Source of the DNA: Neomoorella mulderi
Lineage (GTDB): Bacteria; Bacillota; DSM-521; Neomoorellales; Neomoorellaceae
DNA: 13,587 nucleotides
Direction: 5' to 3'
Assembly (NCBI GenBank): GCA_011375465.1
Contig: DRZV01000020.1
Coordinates: 1 to 13,587, forward strand
In this document: piece by piece, positions 1-5,667 of the stretch
How positions within the stretch are numbered: position 1 is the first letter of the stretch
Layout of the letters: every line of letters begins with the position of its first letter
Position numbers and translations under genes: made by a program
Notes under the pieces: model-generated
Databases searched by the model: none
Told to the model about the DNA's origin: nothing
The model's input: the letters and a program-made list of their open reading frames with translations, nothing else

Positions 1-251
1 TGGACAACTACGTGATGGTGAAGGCGGGGAACATGAAGCTGACTTTTGATAAAAATACAGGGATCATCGTCAACATCTCCGGCGGGGGCTGCCCGGACAT
101 ACCCTATCTTTACAGCCAGCTGGTGGGCAAGCACCTGGAAGAGGTGACCCGTCCCAAAGAGCTGGGTCGAACCCTTTGCGCCTTGATGTTGGACCGGGCC
201 TGGGAGAGGGCTCTGGCCCTGTGGAAGGGGGAAGAAGAGTGCTCCTCATAG
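1..251 (+). CDS. Unrecognised small protein, 5' end cut by window edge
   Basis: The reading frame is open from the first base (in-frame codons before the GTG/ATG at 12-17 read Asp-Asn-Tyr), so the true start may lie outside the window. The visible part is about 82 residues and soluble. I see a Gly-Gly-Gly-Cys-Pro-Asp-Ile-Pro motif near the middle (bases about 82-105) and a second cysteine in an Arg-Thr-Leu-Cys-Ala stretch, followed by a helical C-terminus rich in Glu, Trp and Leu. I do not recognise the family and assign no function. The stop overlaps the start of the next gene by 13 bases, so the two are almost certainly translationally coupled. The single Gly-rich Cys-Pro motif next to a TusA gene makes a sulfur- or metal-related role conceivable, but that is only a guess. 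Confidence 0.6.
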   Translation, partial: DNYVMVKAGNMKLTFDKNTGIIVNISGGGCPDIPYLYSQLVGKHLEEVTRPKELGRTLCALMLDRAWERALALWKGEEECSS

Positions 252-1120
252 CGGGTACCGTGCCTGTTCCCGAGATGCCCCTGGTTCTGGCCCCGGCCCA
301 TCGGGAGGGGGATTGCCTTCGCCTGGCCGAGTATGGCCTGCCCTGTACCCAAGGCACCATGGCCATGGTCAGCGCCGCTTTGGCCACCACCTCCCATCTG
401 GGTCTTCCCCCTCCTCAGGTTTTGACAGCTGGGGATATAGGGACGGGCTCGGGAACCCGGCTCATCTATGACTATCTGGTAGAGCACCTGGAGGAATTGC
501 GGCCTGAGGTTCTGGCCCTGCACTATTGCCAGCCCATCATAGCCCTTATGAAAAAGCTGTATGAGGCCATAGGCCAGTTTTCCTCGCCCCCCAGGCTGGT
601 GGCGGACGCGGGATCCATGTACGCGGCCAAGGCTGCTGGTCTGGCGCCCCACTTCGATATATTTACCCCCGATCCCAGCGAAATAGCCTTTCTGGCCGAT
701 CCCGAGGCTTCCCATCCCGCCTACATCAGCCGCTATCTGTTCGAGGATATGGAGGAAAAGGTGCCGGAGCTGATAGAAAAAGCCTATGCCTGCCGAGGGG
801 CTTCCAGGGTCCTCCTGGTAAAGGGCAAGGCGGACTATGTGGCCAAAGAGGGGAAGATACTTTATGAGACACGGGAGCCCAACATACCGGCCATGGAATG
901 CATCGGGGGTACGGGGGATACCATAACTGGGATGGTGGCCGCCTTCTTATCCGGCGGGCTGGATCCCGAGGAGGCGGCGGTGTTGGCTGCCAAGGCCAAC
1001 AGGGCGGCAGCGGAGATGGTGAAGCCCACTCCGGCCACCCGCGTCTCGGCCATAATAGACGCCTTTCCCCAAGTGTTTAAAGAGAACCTCTGTGCCTGGA
1101 GCGGCGTTTGCATACGATAA
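239..1120 (+). CDS. NAD(P)H-hydrate dehydratase-like protein, ribokinase fold (YjeF C-terminal type)
   Basis: I chose the GTG at 239 because GGGGGAAGAAGA lies directly upstream and the product then begins with a beta strand (VLLIAGTVPVPEMPL). An ATG at 176 in the same frame would overlap the previous gene by 76 bases. The product is 293 residues. Ribokinase-superfamily marks are the Thr-Pro-Asp-Pro-Ser-Glu motif around residue 143 and the anion-hole motif GGTGD at about 223-227, with the presumed catalytic Asp at 227, followed by TITGMVAAFLSGG. Members with this signature include the ADP- or ATP-dependent dehydratase that repairs hydrated NADH and NADPH. The epimerase half of bifunctional YjeF/Nnr proteins is absent. 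The substrate is uncertain: the gene sits between an unknown protein and a TusA carrier, so a specialised small-molecule kinase is equally possible. Confidence 0.75.
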   Translation: MLLIAGTVPVPEMPLVLAPAHREGDCLRLAEYGLPCTQGTMAMVSAALATTSHLGLPPPQVLTAGDIGTGSGTRLIYDYLVEHLEELRPEVLALHYCQPIIALMKKLYEAIGQFSSPPRLVADAGSMYAAKAAGLAPHFDIFTPDPSEIAFLADPEASHPAYISRYLFEDMEEKVPELIEKAYACRGASRVLLVKGKADYVAKEGKILYETREPNIPAMECIGGTGDTITGMVAAFLSGGLDPEEAAVLAAKANRAAAEMVKPTPATRVSAIIDAFPQVFKENLCAWSGVCIR

Positions 1121-1150
1121 ATAATTTTAAGCGTGAGGAGGGCATAGATT

Positions 1151-1360
1151 ATGGTAGAGGTTGATGTGAGGGGGCTGTCCTGCCCTCTGCCGGTGGTAAA
1201 AACCAAGAAGGCCATGGACGAGAATCCTGGCCAGCCCATAGCAGTGTTGACCGACAGCGAGACCTCCAAGGGTAACGTAACCCGCCTGGCGGAAAGCCGG
1301 GGTTACAAGGTGGAAGTGGAAAGGGTAGGGGACTACTACCGCCTGACCCTGACACCTTAA
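1151..1360 (+). CDS. tusA: TusA-family sulfur carrier protein
   Basis: This 69-residue protein has the TusA/SirA/YedF architecture: a short beta strand (VEVDVRGL), then the diagnostic Cys-Pro-Leu-Pro at residues 11-14, an amphipathic helix (VVKTKKAMDE), and a beta-alpha-beta remainder. Cys11 is the expected persulfide-carrying residue. The family accepts sulfur from cysteine desulfurases and passes it to tRNA thiolation, molybdenum cofactor or sulfur-oxidising enzymes; which of these applies here cannot be told. The start is supported by GAGGAGGG at about 1135-1142, eight bases upstream. The gene follows the dehydratase-like gene by 30 bases and precedes a terminator, so it ends an operon. 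It lacks the C-terminal DsrE-like domain of the selenium-linked YedF proteins. Confidence 0.9.
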   Translation: MVEVDVRGLSCPLPVVKTKKAMDENPGQPIAVLTDSETSKGNVTRLAESRGYKVEVERVGDYYRLTLTP

Positions 1361-1370
1361 AATGCTAATC

Positions 1371-1388
1371 AGCCAAATTATTTTGGCT
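1371..1388 (+). other. Short AT-rich hairpin after tusA
   Basis: AGCCAAA at 1371-1377 pairs with TTTGGCT at 1382-1388 around a four-base loop. It is followed by C-rich sequence, not a T run, so it is unlikely to terminate alone. It may stabilise the 3' end of the tusA transcript ahead of the stronger terminator. Confidence 0.35.
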
Positions 1389-1405
1389 TCCCCCCATATA
1401 TAAAG

Positions 1406-1436
1406 GCCCATGGGCTTTACCATGGGCTCATTTTTT
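1406..1436 (+). terminator. Intrinsic terminator of the tusA operon
   Basis: GCCCATGG at 1406-1413 pairs perfectly with CCATGGGC at 1420-1427 around a six-base loop. A CA then leads into six T residues at 1431-1436. Position and form fit a Rho-independent terminator 46 bases after the tusA stop. Confidence 0.8.
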
Positions 1437-1443
1437 ATATAAT
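1415..1443 (+). promoter_or_regulatory. Possible sigma-A promoter for the DUF364-mod operon
   Basis: A perfect TATAAT lies at 1438-1443, just after the terminator's T run. The matching -35 region is weak (CTTTAC at 1415-1420 with a 17-base spacer, or TTTACC one base on) and overlaps the terminator hairpin. The following roughly 60-base leader contains the ribosome binding site AAAGGAG at 1492-1498. I saw no convincing riboswitch in this leader. Confidence 0.4.
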
Positions 1444-1506
1444 GTCAAAAAAGCAAGTGGAAATACAGTTTACCTCCGAGCCCTGCTGCCTAAAGGAGTC
1501 CCTCCC

Positions 1507-2372
1507 ATGGCAGAGGGCCTGGGTTTTCACGCCCACGGGGTATGCCTGGAAACGGGCATGCCTTCCAGGTTCGAAAAGGAGGTGGTGAAGAGCCCCTTTT
1601 CCCTGGAAGGGGCTAAATTTTTGCTTAAGAGGTGGAGCGGAGTGGCTTTCTTAGAAGAGGTAAGGGTCGAGTTTAAAAACCTTTTGCAGGAAAGGGCCAT
1701 GGATCTCTGCCAGCCTGTGGAGGTGGTGAGCGCCCGGCCCCTCACCCCAGAGGAGGCCATAGGGAGGCCGGACAGGGAAGATTTTCCCCTCCTTAAAGGC
1801 AAGGAGGTCATGATGCAGGCCTTTTTCAGGGGTTTTCCCGGACAGGCCTATACCGACAGCCCGGGCAGTTTTCAGGGAACTTTGGGGGAGGTCTTGAGCC
1901 TGCCCTTGAGGGACAATTATCAGAGGGCGGTTTTCATCGCCACCCTCAACGCGGTGATGCGCCACCTGGGGTTGTTGGAGAAAACAGTCCACTGCCGGGA
2001 CAAAGAGCCCAGCATTTGCGCCCAGCGATTGGTGGAGTTCATCAAACAGCGCTTCGGCACCCCCGCATAGCCCTTATAGGCCTGCAGCCGGCAATGGTGG
2101 CCAGCCTGGCCCCCCATTTCCCCCTGAGGGTCACCGACATGGATCCGGCCAATATAGGGCAGATCAAGGAAGGGATCAGGATAGAAGATCCCAGCAAAAC
2201 CCCGAAGGCGGTGGAGGAAAGCGATGTGGTCCTGGTTACGGGGACCACGGCGGTAAACTCCACCATAGAAGCCTTTTTAAAATTGAATAAACCGGTTATC
2301 TTCTACGGGGTGACCATAAGCGGCATAGCCCGCCTGATGGGTCTGGAGCAGTTCTGCGCCTGCGGCCATTAA
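1507..2372 (+). CDS. DUF4213/DUF364 putative heavy-metal chelation protein, frameshifted
   Basis: Two overlapping frames together make one protein. The first (1507 to a TAG at 2068-2070, 187 residues) is the N-terminal DUF4213-like domain. The second (from about 2061 to 2372) is the Rossmann-like DUF364 domain, with RIALIGLQPAMV, RVTDMDPANIG, VLVTGTTAVNSTIE and VIFYGVTISG, all typical of this family. The break falls at the five-C run 2060-2064. One extra C would join Gly-Thr-Pro to Arg-Ile-Ala-Leu and give a normal 288-residue protein. The start ATG is eight bases after AAAGGAG. The family is annotated as a putative heavy-metal chelator and often sits near metal transport genes. Here it is 21 bases upstream of modA, suggesting a role in Mo or W handling (inference). 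The frameshift may be a sequencing undercall, a real mutation or slippage. Confidence 0.82.
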
Positions 2373-2393
2373 ATAATAAGGAGAAGGGTCCCC

Positions 2394-3167
2394 GTGAAAA
2401 GAATGGCTTTTTTGATGGGCGGTGTATTGATTTGCCTCTTGGGTTTGGGCGCTTGTGGCCGGACCCCTCAAAAACCCCAGGAACTTATCCTCTACAGCGG
2501 GGCGGGTTTGAAAAAGCCGGTGGAGGAGATAGGGGCCGCCTTTGAGAAGAAGACAGGTATAAAGATCCAGTATAATTTCGGAGGATCTGCCCATCTGAAC
2601 AATCAGATCCTGATGAGCCAGCAGGGGGACGTGTATCTGCCAGGAGATGTGGGGGAGTTGAAGCCTTTGAAAGAGAAGAACATGATCCTCTGGGAGAAAA
2701 ATGTGGTCTACCACATACCGGTTCTGGCGGTGCCCAAGGGCAATCCCCAAGGCATCAGAGGTCTTAGCGATTTGGCCCGGCCGGGTGTAAAGGTGGCCCT
2801 GGGGGATCCACAGGCCAACCCCATAGGAAAGCTGGCGGACGCGGTCCTCAAGGAGAACTACCTTTTGGACCAGGTGAATAAAAATGTGGTGATGAGAACT
2901 CCCACTGTAAGCGAGCTGGTGGTCTACCTAAGCGAAAAACAGGCTGATGCTACCATCATATGGGAAGAGAACTATTTTGCCGCCAAGGACAAGCTGGAGA
3001 TAGTCCCGGTGCCTGAGCTGGAAAAGCATAGAAAGACGGTGCCGGTAACGGTTCTGAGCTGCACCAAGAATAAGGAATGGGCACAAAAATTGGCCGAGTT
3101 TTTCCTTTCGCCTGAAGCCGAAGCCATATGGCAGAAGTGGGGCTATAAAAGGGTAGAGGAAAGATGA
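2394..3167 (+). CDS. modA: Molybdate/tungstate ABC transporter substrate-binding lipoprotein
   Basis: A 257-residue binding protein of the ModA type. It starts at GTG 2394, ten bases after AAGGAG at 2378-2383. The N-terminus is a lipoprotein signal: KR, a hydrophobic stretch, then Leu-Gly-Ala-Cys at 18-21, so Cys21 should be lipidated and the protein tethered outside the membrane. The mature part begins with a strand and ligand loop typical of ModA (ELILYSGAGLKKPVEEIG), then FEKKTGIKIQYNFGGSAHLNNQI. Later pieces such as GLSDLARPGVKVALGDPQANPIGK and a C-terminal FFLSPEAEAIWQKWGY also match the family. Its stop overlaps the permease start by four bases (ATGA at 3164-3167). Whether molybdate or tungstate is preferred cannot be decided by eye. 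Confidence 0.88.
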   Translation: MKRMAFLMGGVLICLLGLGACGRTPQKPQELILYSGAGLKKPVEEIGAAFEKKTGIKIQYNFGGSAHLNNQILMSQQGDVYLPGDVGELKPLKEKNMILWEKNVVYHIPVLAVPKGNPQGIRGLSDLARPGVKVALGDPQANPIGKLADAVLKENYLLDQVNKNVVMRTPTVSELVVYLSEKQADATIIWEENYFAAKDKLEIVPVPELEKHRKTVPVTVLSCTKNKEWAQKLAEFFLSPEAEAIWQKWGYKRVEER

Positions 3168-3949
3168 GCTTTAAGGCCAGGTGGTTCAGGCTCTTTACCC
3201 TGACCTCCACCTTCCTGGTTTGGGCCTTCATCGCCGCTGGGGTGGGAACGGTGCTGGTGCGGGGGGTACCCCTCTTACCCCTCGCCTTCCGCCTCCCCGA
3301 ACTGGTCTTCGCCGTTAAGCTGAGCCTCCTCACCTCCTCCCTGTCCACTCTGCTCTGCCTCCTCACCGCCCTTCCGGTGGCCTATGCCCTGGCCAGACAG
3401 AGTGTTCCGGGACAGGGTTTCATAGTGAGCGTGCTGAGACTGCCCTTGACCCTTCCTCCCGTGGTGTCGGGGGTATGCCTCCTGTTGCTGTTCGGCACCA
3501 CCCCTTTGGGCAGGGCTTTGGCCGATTTAGGCCTGAAGCTTGTCTTTTCGGTTCCAGGCATAATCGTGGCCCAGTATTTTGTAAACCTGCCGGGGTTGAT
3601 AACGGTCCTGCAGGCGGCCATAGAGGGCGTGGACGTAAGGATGGAATACGTGGCCCGGACCCTGGGCTGCAGCCCTTTTCAGGCCTTCTGCCGGGTAACC
3701 CTGCCGTTGATCCGCAACCAGATATTGGCGGGCTTGATTTTAACTTGGGGTAAGACCCTGGGGGAATTCGGGGCAGTGCTGATGCTGGCCGGGGCCACCC
3801 GGTTCAGGACCGAGATTTTACCCATAGCCATTTTTTTAAACATGTCCACCGGGGATATGGAAGCCCTCATGGTTTCCGCCACCATACTGATTTTGATCGC
3901 CTTTATCACCCTGGGGGCCTTTGAACGCCTGGGGATAAAGATGTATTAA
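3164..3949 (+). CDS. modB: Molybdate/tungstate ABC transporter permease
   Basis: A 261-residue integral membrane protein with about six hydrophobic segments; the first spans roughly residues 10-30 and another 45-75. It carries the binding-protein-dependent permease signature (EAA loop) at about 161-183: EYVARTLGCSPFQAFCRVTLPL, followed by the conserved GLILTWGKTLGEFGAVLMLAG stretch seen in ModB proteins. This loop docks on the ATPase. Translation begins at the ATG that overlaps the modA stop (ATGA), a coupled arrangement, and modC follows 14 bases later. The gene is intact, unlike its two neighbours in the operon, and its length is slightly above the usual 220-250 residues. Confidence 0.9.
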   Translation: MSFKARWFRLFTLTSTFLVWAFIAAGVGTVLVRGVPLLPLAFRLPELVFAVKLSLLTSSLSTLLCLLTALPVAYALARQSVPGQGFIVSVLRLPLTLPPVVSGVCLLLLFGTTPLGRALADLGLKLVFSVPGIIVAQYFVNLPGLITVLQAAIEGVDVRMEYVARTLGCSPFQAFCRVTLPLIRNQILAGLILTWGKTLGEFGAVLMLAGATRFRTEILPIAIFLNMSTGDMEALMVSATILILIAFITLGAFERLGIKMY

Positions 3950-3963
3950 CGGGCTCCTGGATT

Positions 3964-4996
3964 ATGAAGGTAAAACTTACTTTAGAAGGCATTGCCAAAA
4001 AGCTGGGTGATTTTTCCTTAAAAGAAATTTTCCTGGAGGTTAAGCCGGGGGAATACTTCGTGATCTTGGGCCCCTCGGGAGCAGGCAAAACTGTGCTCCT
4101 GGAGATCCTCGCTGGCATCTACCCTCCCGATCAGGGCAAAATATGGCTGGGGGAGAGGGATATAACCCATTGGCCTCCGGAAAAGAGGCGCTTCGGTTTC
4201 GTGTATCAAGACCACGCCCTTTTTCCTCACCTTACAGTGGAAGGGAATATAGGATTCGGCTTAAGGGATTCAAGGCTTAACCCCCTCCAGAGGAAGCAAA
4301 AGATACGGGAAACGGCAGACCTCCTGGGGATCGCCCATCTATTGTCCCGTCAACCCCATACCCTGAGCGGGGGAGAGAGCCAGAGGGTGGCCCTGGCCCG
4401 GGCCCTTATCACTCGGCCCCCGGTCCTCCTCCTGGATGAACCCCTGAGCTCTCTAGATCCCCCCAACTCGGGAGATTACAGCAGGAGCTCAAAAGGCTGC
4501 ACCTCATCTTCGGCAGCATCTTTATCCATGTAACCCATGATTTTGAAGAGGCCTTTTTCCTGGGGGAAAGGATAGACGTCCTCATGGGGGGGGAATTGAA
4601 ACAGGTGGGCACCCCTGGGGAGATTTTCTTTTCCCCTTCCTCTCCAGAGGTGACCCTTTTTGTAGGCATGGAAAATATTTTCCCCGGTGAGATCCGGAGG
4701 GAAGGGGACAAAAAATATTTTTACCTGGGACAGAAAGCAGTAGAAACGGGTTTGAGGGCAAGGGAAATCTGGGCATCAGGCCCGAACACGTGATTCTGGT
4801 AGAAAAAGAAGAAAATAACTGCCTCTGGGGAAAAATCGTCTCCGCAGTCCCCAGGGGTGTTTGGATAAAGCTTACCGTGGATGTGAGTTTTCCCTTGAAG
4901 GTTCTGCTGCCTAGCCAGGAAGGGAAATCCTTCTCTCCAGGCCAAAGGGTATGCTGCTTTCTCCCCCCCCGGAACACCTTTGTATTTTCCCTGTAA
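3964..4996 (+). CDS. modC: Molybdate/tungstate ABC transporter ATP-binding protein, two frameshifts
   Basis: The first frame gives the nucleotide-binding core: Walker A GPSGAGKT at 36-43, Q-loop Gln82, signature LSGGES at 134-139 and Walker B VLLLDEP at 154-160. It then shifts at the six-C run 4459-4464. The next frame continues with LQQELKRLHLIFG and the H-loop region HVTHDFEEAFFLGERIDVLM, then shifts again near the GGG at 4748-4750. The third frame gives GNLGIRPEHVILVEKEENN and a TOBE/MOP-like C-terminal domain ending in VFSL at 4996. Adding one C and one G restores a single protein of 344 residues, the usual ModC length with its regulatory domain. As read, the product would lack the H-loop and be inactive. 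The upstream ribosome binding site is weak, so coupling to modB is likely. ATP hydrolysis by ModC powers oxyanion import. Confidence 0.85.
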
Positions 4997-5016
4997 AAAA
5001 AATAATCCAGAAAGGC

Positions 5017-5045
5017 TTGACCTTTTCTTTAAGGAATGCTATCCT
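5017..5045 (+). promoter_or_regulatory. Sigma-A-type promoter of the feo operon
   Basis: TTGACC at 5017-5022 and TATCCT at 5040-5045 are separated by exactly 17 bases. They lie in the 101-base gap between modC and feoA, so the feo genes can be transcribed independently of the mod operon. The predicted transcription start (about 5052) is just before the Fur-box-like site. Confidence 0.6.
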
Positions 5046-5059
5046 TTTTGGCAGGGCAT

Positions 5060-5078
5060 GAAAATGAAATTCACTATC
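5060..5078 (+). promoter_or_regulatory. Fur-box-like operator ahead of feoA
   Basis: GAAAATGAAATTCACTATC matches 15 of 19 positions of the classical Fur consensus GATAATGATAATCATTATC. It lies just downstream of the predicted transcription start and 19 bases before the feoA start codon, a position suited to repression when iron is plentiful. Fur control of feo operons is well established; this particular site is inferred from the match. Confidence 0.55.
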
Positions 5079-5097
5079 CTGCTGAGGAGGCTCTGTT

Positions 5098-5343
5098 ATG
5101 GGAATCAAAGAGGGCTGTAAAACCCTGAAAGATCTTCAAAAAGGGGAGCGGGGCAAAGTGGTACGCATAGCTGCTCCGGGGCCTCTGCGCCGCCGCCTTA
5201 TGGACATGGGGGTGGTGCCTGGGGCGGAAATAACGGTGGAGGGAGCGGCCCCCTTGGGGGATCCCATAGAGGTGACGGTTAAAGGTTATCACCTGACCCT
5301 GCGTAGGGAGGAAGCCCAATTCATAGAGGTGGAACCCTGTTAG
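5098..5343 (+). CDS. feoA: FeoA-type ferrous iron transport accessory protein (first copy)
   Basis: An 81-residue SH3-like FeoA domain protein. Typical family pieces are KTLKDLQKGERGKVVRI, the core RRRLMDMGVVPGAEITVEG, the PLGDPIEVTVKGYHLTLRREEA segment and a final beta strand FIEVEP. FeoA is a small cytosolic partner thought to regulate or assemble with FeoB. The start ATG follows GAGGAGG (about 5083-5089) at a good distance. A second FeoA-domain gene follows after 21 bases, so this is the first gene of a feoA-feoA-feoB operon, a layout common in Firmicutes. Confidence 0.92.
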   Translation: MGIKEGCKTLKDLQKGERGKVVRIAAPGPLRRRLMDMGVVPGAEITVEGAAPLGDPIEVTVKGYHLTLRREEAQFIEVEPC

Positions 5344-5364
5344 ATCAGAAAGAGAGGTGGAATA

Positions 5365-5643
5365 ATGGCTGCGGTTGTGCCCCTGGAATTTGCCCGACCG
5401 GGAAAAGACGTGATTATAAAAGAAGTGGCGGGAGGCATGGGTATAAGGCGCCGGCTCACGGATCTGGGCTTGGTCAAGGGAGCCCGGGCCCATGTGGTGC
5501 GCAACGACGGCTTCGGACCCTTGATCTTGGCCCTGGGAGATGGCGTCTCCTGCTGCCGCCTGGCCATAGGTCGGGGAATGGCCCACAAGATTATGGTGGA
5601 GGAGAGGGAGCCGGTTGACGGGTCCCTCTGTTCCTCGGAATAA
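5365..5643 (+). CDS. feoA: FeoA-type ferrous iron transport accessory protein (second copy)
   Basis: A 92-residue FeoA-domain protein that differs clearly from the first copy, so this is an old duplication. It keeps the core signature GMGIRRRLTDLGLVKGARAHVVRNDGFGPLILALGD, then diverges with a Cys-Cys pair (VSCCRLAIGRGMA) where the first copy has TLRRE, plus a tail rich in acidic residues. GAGGTGG ahead of ATG 5365 supports the start. It lies 24 bases before feoB. Two FeoA proteins with distinct surfaces may contact different parts of FeoB; this is inference. The paired cysteines are unusual enough to mention but prove nothing about iron binding. Confidence 0.9.
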   Translation: MAAVVPLEFARPGKDVIIKEVAGGMGIRRRLTDLGLVKGARAHVVRNDGFGPLILALGDGVSCCRLAIGRGMAHKIMVEEREPVDGSLCSSE

Positions 5644-5667
5644 AACAAAGCTTGGGGGAGGAGAAAA

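Noticed and set aside
110..715. Open frame (201 codons) on the - strand over the dehydratase-like gene
   Set aside because: Composition (Gly, Arg, Gln rich) and lack of a ribosome binding site fit an antisense shadow of GC-rich coding DNA.
1444..1506. Molybdenum or tungsten cofactor riboswitch in the leader of the DUF364-mod operon
   Set aside because: The leader is only about 60 bases and lacks the conserved blocks of the Moco RNA motif.
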